A DNA stretch of 64,000 bases from Atherix ibis (GCA_958298945.1 OY282608.1:80586806-80650805); one strand, 5' to 3'; counted from the stretch's first letter, positions 41,079-55,458 are shown. Notes: generated from the letters alone by a model not told the origin. Numbers and translations: made by a program.

Positions 41079-42150
41079 CAAACCAACAAGCCAACAAACG
41101 AACAAACCAACAAGCCAACAAACCAAAAAACCAACAAACCAACAAACCAAGAAACCAAAAAACCAACAAACGAACAAACTAACCAACCAACAAACCAACA
41201 AACGAACAAACCACCAAACCAAAAAACCAACAAACAAACAAACCAACAAACCAACAAACCAACAAACGAACAAACAAACAAACCAACAAACCAACAAACC
41301 AACAAACCAACAAACCAACAAACCAACAAACCAACAAACCAACAAACCAACAAACCAACAAACCAACAAACCAACAAACCAACAAACCAACAAACCAACA
41401 AACCAACAAACCAACAAACCAACAAACCAGCAAACAAAGAAACCAACAAACGAACAAACCAACAAACCAATAAACCAACAAACCAACAAATTAACAAACC
41501 AACAAACCAACAAACCAACAAACCAACAAGCCAACAAACCAAAAAACCAACAAACCAAAAAACCAACAAGCCAACAAACCAATAAGCCAACAAGCCAACA
41601 AACCAACAAACCAACAAGCCAGCAAGCCAACAAGCGAACAAGCCAACAAACGAACAAACCAACAAACAAACTAACCAACAAACCAACAAACCAACAAACA
41701 AACAAACCAACAATCAAACAAACCAACAAACCAACAAACCAATAAACCAACAAACCAACAAACCAATAAACCAACAAACCAACAAACCAATAAACAAACA
41801 AACCAACAAAACAACAAACCAACAAACCAACAAACCAACAAACCAACAAACCAACAAAACAACAAGCCAAGAAGCCAACAAGCCAACAAACCAACAAGAC
41901 AACAAACGAACAAACGAACAAACCAACAAACCAACAAACAAACAAACCAACAATCAAACAAACCAACAAACCAACAAACCAATAAACCAACAAACCAACA
42001 AACCAACATACCAACAAACCAACAAACCAACAAACCAAAAAACCAACAAACCAACAAACCAATAAACAAACAAACCAACAAAACAACAAACCAACAAACC
42101 AACAAACCAACAAACCAACAAACCAACAAACTAACAAACCAACAAACCAA

Positions 42151-43049
42151 CAAACCAGCAAGCCAGCAAGCCAACAAGCCAACAAGCCAACAAACGAACA
42201 AACGAACAAACCAACAAACCAACAAACCAACATACCAACAAGCCAACAAGCCAACAAACCAAAAAACCAACAAACAAACAAACCAACAAACCAACAAACC
42301 AACAAACCAACAAGCCAACAAGCCAACAAACCAACAAGCCAACAAACGAACAAACTAAAAAACGAACAAACCAACAAACCAACAAGCCAACAAACCAGCA
42401 AGCCAACAAGCCGACAAGCAAACAAACCAACAATCAAACAAACCAACAAACCAACGAACCAACAAACCAACAAACCAACAAACCAACAAACCAGCAAGCC
42501 AACAAACAAACAAACCAACAATTAAACAAACAAACAAACCAACAAACAAACAAACCAACAAACCAATAAACCAACAAACCAACAAACCAACAAACCAACA
42601 AGCCAACAAGCCAACAAGCCAACAAGCCAACAAACGAACAAACCAACAAACAAACAAACCAACACCAACAAACCAACAAGCCAACAAACCAACAAACAAA
42701 CAAACCAACAAACCAACAAACAAACAAACCAACAAACCAACAAACAAACAAACCGACAATCAAAAAAACCAACAAACCAACAAACCAACAAACCAACAAA
42801 CCAACAAACCAACAAACCAACAAGCGAACAACCCAACAAGCCAACAAGCCAACAAACGAACAAACCAACAAACAAACAAACCAATAAACCAACAAACCAA
42901 CAAACCAACAAACCAACAAACAAACAAACCAACAAACCAACAAAACAACAAACCAACAAACAAATTAACAAACAAGCCAACAAAAAAAACAAACCAACAA
43001 GCCAACAAACGAACAAACCAACAAGCCACCAAACCAAAAAACCAACAAA
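42151..43049 (+). repeat. Partial third copy of the 3.49-kb module
   Basis: The sequence from about 42120 re-enters the order seen at 38640, with AAACTAAAAAAC at 42355. It then diverges, with AATTAAAC followed by two AAACAAAC units near 42523 and a CCAACACCAAC mark near 42660 like those at 14.9 and 21.7 kb. An A-tract landmark follows at 42961-42989. Confidence 0.65.
42961..42989 (+). repeat. A-tract landmark, 8 A, with AAGCCAAC spacer
   Basis: TT at 42965. The unit before the A tract (42982-42989) reads AAGCCAAC rather than AAACCAAC. Confidence 0.83.
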
Positions 43050-45300
43050 CCAACATACCAAAAAACCAACAAACGAACAAACTAACCAACCAACAAACCA
43101 ACAAACGAACAAACCACCAAACCAAAAAACCAACAAACGAACAAACCAACAAACCAACAAACCAACAAGCCAACAAACCAAAAAACCAACAAACCAACAA
43201 ACCAACAAAGCAACAAGCCAACAAACCAACAAAGCAACAAACCAACAAACCAGCAAACAAACAAACCAACAAACCAACAAACCAACAAACCAACAAGCCA
43301 ACAAACCAACAAACGAACAAACCAACAAACCAACAAACCAACAAACCAACAAACCAACAAACCAACAAACCAACAAACCAACAAACCAACAAACCAACAA
43401 ACCAACAAAACAACAAACCAACAAACTAACAAACCAGCAAACAAACAAACCAACAAACGAACAAACCAACAAACCAACAAACCAACAAACCAACAAACCA
43501 ACAAACCAACAAACCAACAAACCAACAAACCAACAAATCAACAAACCAACAAACCAACAAACCAACAAACCAACAAACCAACAAACCAACAAGCCAACAA
43601 ACCAAAAAACCAACAAACCAAAAAACCAACAAGCCAACAAACCAACAAGCCAACAGGCCAACAAACAAACAAACCAACAATCAAACAAACCTACAAACCA
43701 ACAAACCAACAAACCAACAAACCAACAAACCAACAAGCCAACAAGCCAACAAGCGAACAAGCCAACAAACGAACAAACCAACAAACAAACAAACCAGCAA
43801 ACGAACAAACCAACAAACAAACAAACCAACAATCAAACAAACCAACAAACCAACAAACCAATAAACCAACAAACCAACAAACCAACAAACCAACAAACCA
43901 ACAAACCAACTAACCAACAAACCAATAAACAAACAAACCAACAAAACAACAAACCAACAAACCAACAAACCAACAAACCAACAAACCAACAAACCAACAA
44001 ACCAACAAACCAACAAAACAACAAGCCAAGAAGCCAACAAACCAACAAGCCAACAAGTCAACAAACCAACAAGCCAACAAACGAACAAACGAACAAACCA
44101 ACAAACCAACAAACAAACAAACCAACAATTAAACAAACCAACAAACCAACAAACCAACAAACCAATAAACCAACAAACCAACAAACCAACAAACCAACAT
44201 ACCAAAAAACCAACAAACGAACAAACTAACCAACCAACAAACCAACAAACGAACAAACCACCAAACCAAAAAACCAACAAACGAACAAACCAACAAACCA
44301 ACAAACCAACAAGCCAACAAACCAAAAAACCAACAAACCAACAAACCAACAAAGCAACAAGCCAACAAACCAACAAAGCAACAAACCAACAAACCAACAA
44401 ACAAACAAACCAACAAACCAACAAACCAACAAACCAACAAGCCAACAAACCAACAAACGAACAAACCAACAAATCAACAAACCAACAAACCAACAAACCA
44501 ACAAACCAACAAACCAACAAACCAACAAACCAACAAACCAACAAACCAATAAACCAACAAACCAACAAACCAACAAACCAACAAACCAACAAAACAACAA
44601 ACCAACAAACTAACAAACCAGCAAACAAACAAACCAACAAACAAACAAACCAACAAACCAACAAACCAACAAACCAACAAACCAACAAACCAACAAACCA
44701 ACAAGCCAACAAACCAAAAAACCAACAAACCAAAAAACCAACAAGCCAACAAACCAACAAGCCAACAGGCCAACAAACAAACAAACCAACAATCAAACAA
44801 ACCTACAAACCAACAAACCAACAAACCAACAAACCAACAAACCAACAAACCAACAAGCCAACAAGCCAACAAGCGAACAAGCCAACAAACGAACAAACCA
44901 ACAAACAAACAAACCAGCAAACCAACAAACCAACAAACAAACAAACCAACAATCAAACAAACCAACAAACCAACAAACCAATAAACCAACAAACCAACGA
45001 ACCAACAAACCAACAAACCAACAAACCAACAAACCAACAAACCAATAAACAAACAAACCAACAAAACAACAAACCAACAAACCAACAAACCAACAAACCA
45101 AGAAACCAACAAACCAACAAACCAACAAACCAACAAACCAACAAACCAACAAAACAACAAGCCAAGAAACCAACAAACCAACAAGCCAACAAGTCAACAA
45201 ACCAACAAGCCAACAAACGAACAAACGAACAAACCAACAATTAAACAAACCAACAAACCAACAAACCAACAAACCAATAAACCAACAAACCAACAAACCA
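43050..45300 (+). repeat. 1112-bp tandem duplication (139 octamers)
   Basis: The CCTACAAAC mark (CCT at 43690 and 44802) and the AATTAAAC mark (TT at 44129 and 45241) are both exactly 1112 bp apart. The left edge, at CTAACCAACC (about 43080 and 44226), is 1146 bp apart, so length changes lie near the start. Confidence 0.85.
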
Positions 45301-48300
45301 ACAAACCAACAAACCAACAAACCAACAAACCAACAAACCAACAAACCAACAAACCAACAAACCAACAAACCAACAAACCAATAAACCAACAAACCAACAA
45401 ACAAATAAACAAACAAACCAACAAAACAACAAACCAACAAACCAACAAACCAACAAACTAACAGACCAACAAAACAACAGACCAACAAGCCAACAAACAA
45501 ACAAACCAACAAACCAACAAACTAACAGACCAACAAACTAACAGACCAACAAGCCAACAAACAAACAAACCAACAATCAAACAAACCAACAAACCAACAA
45601 ACCAACAAGTCAACAAACCAACAAGCCAACAAACGAACAAACGAACACACCAACAAACCAACAAACAAACAAACTAACAATCAAACAAACCAACAAACCA
45701 ACAAACCAATAAACCAACAATCAAACAAACCAACAAACCAATAAACCAACAAACCAACAAACCAACAAACCAACAAACCAACAAACCAACAAACCAACAA
45801 GCCAACCAAAGAACAAACCAACAAACAAACAAACCAACAAACCAACAAACCAACAAACCAACAAACCAACAAACCAACAAACCAACAAACCAACAAACCA
45901 ACAAACCAACAAAACAACAAGCCAACAAGCCAACAAACCAACAAGCCAACAAACGAACAAACGAACAAACCAACAAACCAACAAACCAACATACCAACAA
46001 GCCAACAAGCCAACAAACCAAAAAACCAACAAACCAACAAACCAACAAGCCAACAAGCCAACAAACCAACAAGCTAACAAACGAACAAACTAAAAAACGA
46101 ACAAACCAACAAACCAACAAGCCAACAAACCAACAAGCCAATAAGCCAACAAGCAAACAAACCAACAATCAAACAAACCAACAAAAAAATAAACCAACAA
46201 ACCAACAAACCAACAAACCAACAAACCAACAAACCAACAAACCAACAAGCCAACCAAAGAACAAACCAACAAACAAACAAACCAACAAACCAACAAACCA
46301 ACAAACCAACAAACCAACAAACCAACAAACCAACAAACAAACAAACCAACAAACCAACAAACAAACAAACCAACAAACCAACAAACAAACAAACCAACAT
46401 TCAAACAAACCAACAAACCAACAAACCAACAAACCAACAAACCAAGAAACTAACAAACCAACAAGCCAACAAGCCAACAAGCCAACAATCCAACAAACGA
46501 ACAAACCAACAAACAAACAAACCAATAAACCAAGAAACCAACAAACCAACAAGCCAACAAGCCAACAATCCAACAAACGAACAAACCAACAAACAAACAA
46601 ACCAATAAACCAAGAAACCAACAAACCAACAAACCAACAAACCAACAAACAAACAAACCAACAAACCAACAAACCAACAAACCAACAAACCAACAAGCCA
46701 ACAAACAAACAAACCAACAATCAAACAAACCAACAAACCAACAAACCAATAAACCAACAAACCAACAAACCAACAAACCAACAAACCAACAAACCAACAA
46801 ACCAACAAACCAACAAACCAACAAACCAATAAACCAACAAACCAACAAACAAATAAACAAACAAACCAATAAAACAACAAACCAACAAACCAACAAACCA
46901 ACAAACTAACAGACCAACAAAACAACAAGCCAACAAGCCAACAAACCAACAAGCCAACAAACGAACAAACGAACAAACCAACAAACCAAGAAACCAACAT
47001 ACCAACAAGCCAACAAGCCAACAAACCAAAAAACCAACAAACGAACAAACCAACAAACCAACAAGCCAACAAGCCAACAAACCAACAAGCCAACAAACGA
47101 ACAAACTAAAAAACGAACAAACCAACAAACCAACAAGCCAACAAACCAACAAGCCAACAAGCCAACAAGCAAACAAACCAACAATCAAACAAACCAACAA
47201 ACCAATAAACCAACAAACCAACAAACCAACAAACCAACAAACCAACAAGCCAACAAACAAACAAACCAACAATCAAACAAACCAACAAACCAACAAACCA
47301 ACAAGTCAACAAACCAACAAGCCAACAAACGAACAAACGAACACACCAACAAACCAACAAACAAACAAACCAACAATCAAACAAACCAACAAACCAACAA
47401 ACCAATAAACCAACAAACCAACAAACCAACAAACCAACAAACCAACAAACCAACAAACCAACAAACCAACAAACCAACAAACCAACAAACCAACAAACCA
47501 ACAAACCAATAAACAAACAAACCAACAAAACAACAAACCAACAAACCAACAAACCAACAAACCAACAAAACAACAAGCCAACAAGCCAACAAACCAACAA
47601 GCCAACAAACGAACAAACGAACAAACCAACAAACCAACAAACCAACATACCAACAAGCCAACAAGCCAACAAACCAAAAAACCAACAAACGAACAAACCA
47701 ACAAACCAACAAGCCAACAAGCCAACAAACCAACAAGCCAACAAACGAACAAACTAAAAAACGAACAAACCAACAAACCAACAAGAAAACAAACCAACAA
47801 GCCAATAAGCCAACAAGCAAACAAACCAACAATCAAACAAACCAACAAACCAATAAACCAACAAACCAACAAACCAACAAACCAACAAACCAACAAGCCA
47901 ACAAACAAACAAACCAACAATCAAACAAACCAACAAACCAACAAACCAACAAACCAACAAGCCAACCAAAGAACAAACCAACAAACAAACAAACCAACAA
48001 ACCAACAAACCAACAAACCAACAAACCAACAAACCAACAAACAAACAAACCAACAAACCAACAAACAAACAAACCAACAAACCAACAAACAAACAAACCA
48101 ACATTCAAACAAACCAACAAACCAACAAACCAACAAACCAACAAACCAAGAAACTAACAAACCAACAAGCCAACAAGCCAACAAGCCAACAAGCCAACAA
48201 ACGAACAAACCAACAAACAAACAAACCAATAAACCAACAAACCAACAAACCAACAAACCAACAAACCAACAAACAAACAAACCAACAAACCAACAAACCA

Positions 48301-48699
48301 ACAAACCAACAAATCAACAAGCCAACAAACAAACAAACCAACAATCAAACAAACCAACAAACCAACAAACCAATAAACCAACAAACCAACAAACCAACAA
48401 ACAAACAAACCAACAAAACAACAAACCAATAAACAAACAAGACAACAAAACAACAAACCAACAAACCAACAAACCAACAAACCAACAAACCAACAAACCA
48501 ACAAAACAACAAGCCAACAAGCCAACAAACCAACAAGCCAACAAACGAACAAACGAACAAACCAACAAACCAACAAACCAACATACCAACAAGCCAACAA
48601 GCCAACAAACCAAAAAACCAACAAACGAACAAACCAACAAACCAACAAGCCAACAAGCCAACAAACCAACAAGCCAATAAACGAACAAACTAAAAAACG
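45301..48699 (+). repeat. Satellite block with irregular AAACTAAAAAAC spacing
   Basis: AAACTAAAAAAC marks at 46090, 47106, 47754 and 48690 are 1016, 648 and 936 bp apart. CTAACAGACC marks cluster near 45457-45545 and recur at about 46912. Units of the form AACATTCAAAC occur near 46400 and 48105. The block looks like several deleted versions of the 1.4-kb module seen intact at 55.5-60.2 kb. No gene is present. Confidence 0.65.
46463..46622 (+). repeat. 80-bp tandem duplication (10 octamers)
   Basis: AATCCAAC starts at 46487 and 46567, and the CAAGAAACCA mark is at 46531 and 46611, both 80 bp apart. The copies differ by one AAGCCAAC versus AAACCAAC unit at the start. Confidence 0.85.
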
Positions 48700-50306
48700 A
48701 ACAAGCCAACAAACCAACAAGCCAACAAACCAACAAGCCAACAAACCAACAACACAACAAGCCAACAAACAAACAAACCAACAATCAAACAAACCAACAA
48801 ACCAACAAACCAACAAACCAACAAACCAACAAACCAACAAACCAACAAACCAATAAAACCAACAAACCAACAAGCCAACAAACAAACAAACCAACCATCA
48901 AACAAACCAACAAACCAACAAACCAACAAACCAACAAACCAACAAACTAACAAACCAACAAACCAACAAACCAACAAACCAACAAACCAACAAACCAACA
49001 AACAAACAAACCAACAAACCAACAAACAAACAAACCAACAAACCAACAAGCAAACAAACCAACAAACCAACAAACAAACAAACCAACAAACCAACAAACC
49101 AACAAACAAACAAACCAACAAACCAACAAACAAACAAACCAACATTCAAACAAACCAACAAACCAACAAACCAACAAACCAACAAACCAAGAAACTAACA
49201 AACAAACAAACCAACAAGCCAACAAGCCAACAAGCCAACAAACGAACAAACCAACAAACAAACAAACCAATAAACCAACAAACCAACAAACCAACAAACC
49301 AACAAACCAACAAACAAACAAACCAACAAACCAACAAACCAATAAACCAACAAGCCAACAAACAAACAAACCAACAAACCAACAAACCAATAAACCAACA
49401 AACCAACAAACCAACAAACAAACAAACCAACAAAACAACAAACCAATAAACAAACAAACCAACAAAACAACAAACCAACAAACCAACAAACCAACAAACC
49501 AACAAACCAACAAACCAACAAAACAACAAGCCAACAAGCCAACAAACCAACAAGCCAACAAACGAACAAACGAACAAACCAACAAACCAACAAACCAACA
49601 TACCAACAAGCCAACAAGCCAACAAACCAAAAAACCAACAAACGAACAAACCAACAAACCAACAAGCCAACAAACCAACAAGCCAACAAGCCAACAAACC
49701 AACAAGCCAACAAACGAACAAACTAAAAAACGAACAAACCAACAAACCAACAAGCCAACAAACCAACAAGCCAACAAACCAACAACACAACAAGCCAACA
49801 AACAAACAAACCAACAATCAAACAAACCAACAAACCAACAAACCAACAAACCAACAAACCAACAAACCAACAAACCAACAAACCAACAAACCAACAAGCC
49901 AACAAACAAACAAACCAACCATTAAACAAACCAACAAACCAACAAACCAACAAACCAACAAACCAACAAACCAACAAACCAACAAACCAACAAACCAACA
50001 AACCAACAAACCAACAAACCAACAAACCAACAAACAAACAAACCAACAAACCAACAAACAAACAAACCAACAAACCAACAAACCAACAAACAAACAAACC
50101 AACAATCAAACAAACCAACAAACCAACAAACCAACAAACCAACAAACCAATAAACCAACAAACCAACAAGCCAACAAGCCAACAAGCCAACAAGCCAACA
50201 AACGAACAAACCAACAAACAAACAAACCAATAAACCAACAAACCAACAAACCAACAAACCAACAAACAAACAAACCAACAAACCAACAAAACAACAAACC
50301 AACAAA

Positions 50307-50335
50307 CAAATTAACAAACAAACCAACAAAAAAAA
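50307..50335 (+). repeat. A-tract landmark type A, 8 A
   Basis: TT at 50311, A tract 50328-50335, followed by CAAACC. First of the two landmarks in 3.2-kb module copy 1. Confidence 0.85.
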
Positions 50336-50748
50336 CAAACCAACAAGCCAACAAACCAAAAAACCAACAAACCAACAAACCAACAAACCAAAAAACCAAC
50401 AAACAAACAAACAAACTAACCAACCAACAAACCAACAAACGAACAAACCACAAAACCAAAAAACCAACAAACGAACAAACCAACAAACCAACAAACCAAC
50501 AAGCCAACAAACCAACAAAGCAACAAACCAACAAACCAACAAACCAACAAACCAACAAGCCAACAAACCAACAAACGAACAAACGAACAAACCAACAAAC
50601 CAACAAACCAACAAACCAACAAACCAACAAACCAACAAACCAACAAACCAACAAACCAACAAACCAACAAACCAACAAACCAATAAACCAACAAACCAAC
50701 AAACCAACAAACAAACAAACCAACAAACGAACAAACCAACAAACCAAC

Positions 50749-50812
50749 AAGCCAACAAGCCAACAAGCCAACAAGCCAACAAGCCAACAAGCCAACAAGC
50801 CAACAAGCCAAC
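50749..50812 (+). repeat. Homogenised run of eight AAGCCAAC units
   Basis: 64 bp of the G-containing variant in direct tandem, followed by AAACGAAC. Elsewhere AAGCCAAC usually comes in runs of one to four. Confidence 0.92.
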
Positions 50813-51311
50813 AAACGAACAAACCAACAAACAAACAAACCAACAAACCAACAAGCCAACAAACCAAAAAACCAACAAACCAAAAAACCAACAAGCCAAC
50901 AAACCAACAAGCCAACAAGCCAACAAACAAACAAACCAACAATCAAACAAACCAACAAACCAACAAACCAACAAACCAACAAGCCAACAAGCCAACAAGC
51001 CAACAAACGAACAAACCAACAGACTAACAAACCAACAAACCAACAAACCAACAAACCAACAAACCAACAAGCCAACAAACAAACAAACCAACAATCAAAC
51101 AAACCAACAAACCAACAAACCAACAAACCAACAAACCAACAAACCAACAAGCCAACAAGCCAACAAGCCAACAAGCCAACAAGCCAACAAACGAACAAAC
51201 CAACAAACAAACAAACCAGCAAACCAACAAACCAACAATTCAACAAACCAACAAACCAACAAACCAACAAACAAACAAACCAACAAACCAACAAAACACA
51301 AAACCAACAAA

Positions 51312-51342
51312 CAAATTAACCAACAAACCAACAAAAAAAAAA
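51312..51342 (+). repeat. A-tract landmark type B, 10 A
   Basis: AAATTAACCAAC instead of AAATTAACAAAC, a 10-A tract (51333-51342) and CCAAC after it. It is preceded by an AAAACACAAAACC motif. Type B is found only in the three 3.2-kb modules. Confidence 0.85.
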
Positions 51343-52260
51343 CCAACAAACCAACAAACGAACAAGCCAACAAACCAACAAACCCAAAAATTAACAAGCA
51401 AACAAACCACCAAACCAACAAGCCAAAAAGCCAACAAACCAACAAGCCAACAAGCCAACAAACGAACAAACCAACAAACCAACAAACCAAAAAACCAAAA
51501 AACCAACAAACCAACAAACCAACAAACCAAAAAACCAACAAACGAACGAACCAACAAGCCAACAAACCAACAAACCAACAAACCAACAAACGAACAAACC
51601 ACCAAACCAAAAAACCAACAAACGAACAAACCAACAAACCAACAAACCAACAAGCCAACAAACCAAAAAACGAACAAACCAACAAACCAACAAACCAACA
51701 AACCAACAAACCAACAAACCAACAAACCAACAAACCAACAAACCAACAAACCAACAAACCAAGAAACCAACAAACCAACAAACCAACAAGCCAACAAACC
51801 AACAAACCAACAATCCAACAAACGAACAAACCAACAAACAGACAAACCAACAAACGAACAAACGAACAAACAAACAAACCAACAAACCAACAAACCAACA
51901 AACCGACAAACCAACAAACCAACAAACCAACAAAACAACAAGCCAAGAAGCCAACAAACCAACAAGCGAACAAGTCAACAAACCAACAAGCCAACAAACG
52001 AACAAACGAACAAACCAACAAACCAACAAACCAACAAACAAACAAACCAACAATTAAACGAACCAACAAACCAACAAACCAACAAACCAATAAACCAACA
52101 AACCAACAAACCAATAAAACCAACAAACCAACAAACCAACAAGCCAACAAACAAACAAACCAACCATCAAACAAACCAACAAACCAACAAACCAACAAAC
52201 CAACAAACCAACAAACCAACAAACCAACAAACCAACAAACCAACAAACCAACAAACCAAC

Positions 52261-52388
52261 AAACAAACAAACCAACAAACCAACAAACAAACAAACCAAC
52301 AAACCAACAAACAAACAAACCAACAAACCAACAAACAAACAAACCAACAAACCAACAAACAAACAAACCAACAAACCAACAAACAAAC
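52261..52388 (+). repeat. 24-bp trimer repeat: AAACAAAC + 2 x AAACCAAC
   Basis: AAACAAAC starts at 52261, 52285, 52309, 52333, 52357 and 52381, an exact 24-bp period over six repeats. Shorter runs of the same trimer occur near 4900-4975, 6715-6790, 12570-12640, 14950-15010, 49010-49140 and 61110-61170. 24 bp is also the distance after which reading frame and repeat phase coincide. Confidence 0.9.
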
Positions 52389-53535
52389 AAACCAACATTC
52401 AAACAAACCAACAAACCAACAAACCAACATACCAACAAACCAAGAAACTAACAAACCAACAAGCCAACAAGCCAACAAGCCAACAAGCCAACAAACGAAC
52501 AAACCAACAAACAAACAAACCAATAAACCAACAAACCAACAAACCAACAAACCAACAAAAAAACAAACCAACAAACCAACAAACCAACAAACCAACAAAC
52601 CAACAAGCCAACAAACAAACAAACCAACAATCAAACAAACCAACAAACCAACAAACCAATAAACCAACAAACCAACAAACCAACAAACAAACAAACCAAC
52701 AAAACAACAAACCAATAAACAAACAAACCAACAAAACAACAAACCAACAAACCAACAAACCAACAAACCAACAAACCAACAAAACAACAAGCCAACAAGC
52801 CAACAAACCAACAAGCCAACAAACGAACAAACGAACAAACCAACAAACCAACAAACCAACATACCAACAAGCCAACAAGCCAACAAACCAAAAAACCAAC
52901 AAACGAACAAACCAACAAACCAACAAGCCAACAAACCAACAAGCCAACAAGCCAACAAACCAACAAGCCAACAAACGAACACACTAAAAAACGAACAAAC
53001 CAACAAACCAACAAGCCAACAAACCAACAAGCCAACAAACCAACAACACAACAAGCCAACAAACAAACAAACCAACAATCAAACAAACCAACAAACCAAC
53101 AAACCAACAAACCAACAAACCAACAAACCAACAAACCAACAAACCAACAAACCAACAAACCAACAAGCCAACAAATAAACAAACCAACCATCAAACAAAC
53201 CAACAAACCAACAAACCAACAAACCAACAAACCAACAAACCAACTAACCAACAAACCAACAAACCAACAAACCAACAAACCAACAAACCAACAAACAAAC
53301 AAACCAACAAACCAACAAACAAACAAACCAACAATCAAACAAACCAACAAACCAACAAACCAACAAACCAACAAACCAATAAACCAACAAACCAACAAGC
53401 CAACAAGCCAACAAGCCAACAAGCCAACAAACGAACAAACCAACAAACAAACAAACCAATAAACCAACAAACCAACAAACCAACAAACCAACAAACAAAC
53501 AAACCAACAAACCAACAAAACAACAAACCAACAAA

Positions 53536-53564
53536 CAAATTAACAAACAAACCAACAAAAAAAA
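53536..53564 (+). repeat. A-tract landmark type A, 8 A
   Basis: TT at 53540, A tract 53557-53564, in 3.2-kb module copy 2. Confidence 0.85.
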
Positions 53565-54017
53565 CAAACCAACAAGCCAACAAACCAAAAAACCAACAAA
53601 CCAACAAACCAACAAACCAAAAAACCAACAAACAAACAAACAAACTAACCAACCAACAAACCAACAAACGAACAAACCACAAAACCAAAAAACCAACAAA
53701 CAAACAAACCAACAAACCAACAAACCAACAAGCCAACAAACCAACAAAGCAACAAACCAACAAACCAACAAACCAACAAACCAACAAACCAACAAACCAA
53801 CAAACCAACAAGCCAACAAACCAACAAACGAACAAACGAACAAACCAACAAACCAACAAACCAACAAACCAACAAACCAACAAACCAACAAACCAACAAA
53901 CCAACAAACCAACAAACCAACAAACCAACAAACCAACAAACCAACAAACCAACAAACCAACAAACCAACAAACCAACAAACAAACAAACCAACAAACGAA
54001 CAAACCAACAAACCAAC

Positions 54018-54081
54018 AAGCCAACAAGCCAACAAGCCAACAAGCCAACAAGCCAACAAGCCAACAAGCCAACAAGCCAAC
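54018..54081 (+). repeat. Homogenised run of eight AAGCCAAC units (copy 2)
   Basis: Eight tandem AAGCCAAC units followed by AAACGAAC, 3269 bp from the run at 50749. The unit number is conserved between copies. Confidence 0.92.
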
Positions 54082-54515
54082 AAACGAACAAACCAACAAA
54101 CCAAAAAACCAACAAACCAAAAAACCAACAAGCCAATAAACCAACAAGCCAACAAGCCAACAAGCCAACAAACGAACAAACCAACAAGCCAACAAGCCAA
54201 CAAACGAACAAACCAACAGACAAACAAACCAACAAACCAACAAACCAACAAACCAATAAACCAACAAACCAACAAGCCAACAAACAAACAAACCAACAAT
54301 CAAACAAACCAACAAACCAACAAACCAACAAACCAACAAACCAACAAACCAACAAGCCAACAAGCCAACAAGCCAACAAGCCAACAAGCCAACAAACGAA
54401 CAAACCAACAAACAAACAAACCAACAAACCAACAAACCAACAATTCAACAAACCAACAAACCACAAACCAACAAACAAACAAACCAACAAACCAACAAAA
54501 CACAAAACCAACAAA

Positions 54516-54546
54516 CAAATTAACCAACAAACCAACAAAAAAAAAA
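54516..54546 (+). repeat. A-tract landmark type B, 10 A
   Basis: TT at 54520, A tract 54537-54546; 3204 bp from the type B site at 51312. Confidence 0.85.
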
Positions 54547-55458
54547 CCAACAAACCAACAAACGAACAAGCCAACAAACCAACAAACCCAAAAATTAACA
54601 AGCAAACAAACCACCAAACCAACAAGCCAAAAAGCCAACAAACCAACAAGCCAACAAGCCAACAAACGAACAAACCAACAAACCAACAAACCAAAAAACC
54701 AAAAAACCAACAAACCAACAAACCAACAAACCAAAAAACCAACAAACGAACAAACCAACAAGCCAACAAACCAACAAACCAACAAACCAACAAACGAACA
54801 AACCACCAAACCAAAAAACCAACAAACGAACAAACCAACAAACCAACAAACCAACAAGCCAACAAACCAAAAAACGAACAAACCAACAAACCAACAAACC
54901 AACAAACCAACAAACCAACAAACCAACAAACCAACAAACCAACAAACCAACAAACCAAGAAACCAACAAACCAACAAACCAACAAGCCAACAAACCAACA
55001 AACCAACAAGCCAACAAACGAACAAACCAACAAACAGACAAACCAACAAACGAACAAACGAACAAACCAACAAACCAACAAACCAACAAACCAACAAACC
55101 AACAAACCGACAAACCAACAAACCAACAAAACAACAAGCCAAGAAGCCAACAAACCAACAAGCCAACAAGTCAACAAACCAACAAGCCAACAAACGAACA
55201 AACGAACAAACCAACAAACCAACAAACAAACAAACAAACAATGAAACAAACCAACAAACCAACAAACCAACAAACCAATAAACCAACAAACCAACAAACC
55301 AACAAACCAACAAACCAACAAACCAACAAACCAACAAACCAACAAACCAACAAACCAACAAACCAACAAACCAACAAACCAGTAAACCAACAAACCAACA
55401 AACAAATAAACAAACAAACCAACAAAACAACAAACCAACAAACCAACAAACCAACAAA

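Larger units (their letters stand above)
34450..41430 (+). repeat. 3.49-kb tandem duplication (copies about 34450-37940 and 37941-41430)
   Basis: The rare AAGTGAAC unit (T at 34535 and 38025) and AAATTAAC (TT at 36195 and 39685) are 3490 bp apart, AAACTAAAAAAC (35367 and 38865) 3498 bp, and a second pair of AAATTAAC marks (37572 and 41054) 3482 bp. The steps are whole octamers gained or lost. AAACTAAAAAAC at 42355 is again 3490 bp beyond 38865, so a third partial copy begins near 42.1 kb. Confidence 0.9.
39464..42150 (+). repeat. Nested 1.37-kb tandem repeat
   Basis: AAATTAAC marks at 39685 and 41054 and a second kind at 40122 and 41491 both show a 1369-bp spacing. In the first 3.49-kb copy the equivalent marks are at 36195 and 37572 (1377 bp), but there the second unit is cut off near 37940. 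Copy 2 therefore has one more full 1.37-kb unit. Confidence 0.83.
48700..52053 (+). repeat. 3.2-kb module, copy 1
   Basis: Marks in order: CAATAAAACC (T at 48854), AACATTC (49145), AAACTAAAAAAC (49723), CCAACCATT (49922), A-tract landmark (50311-50335), eight AAGCCAAC units (50749-50812), second A-tract landmark (51316-51342) and ACCCAAAAATT (51382). The same order follows in the next 3.2 kb. No gene is present. Confidence 0.85.
52054..55240 (+). repeat. 3.2-kb module, copy 2 (tandem to copy 1)
   Basis: Offsets from copy 1 are 3261 bp at CAATAAAACC (52115) and AAACTAAAAAAC (52984), 3253 at AACATTC (52398), 3269 at the eight-unit AAGCCAAC run (54018), 3229 at the first A tract (53557) and 3204 at the second A-tract landmark (54520) and ACCCAAAAATT (54586). 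One step near 53.2-54.0 kb gains 40 bp relative to copy 1 and another loses 65 bp. Confidence 0.85.
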
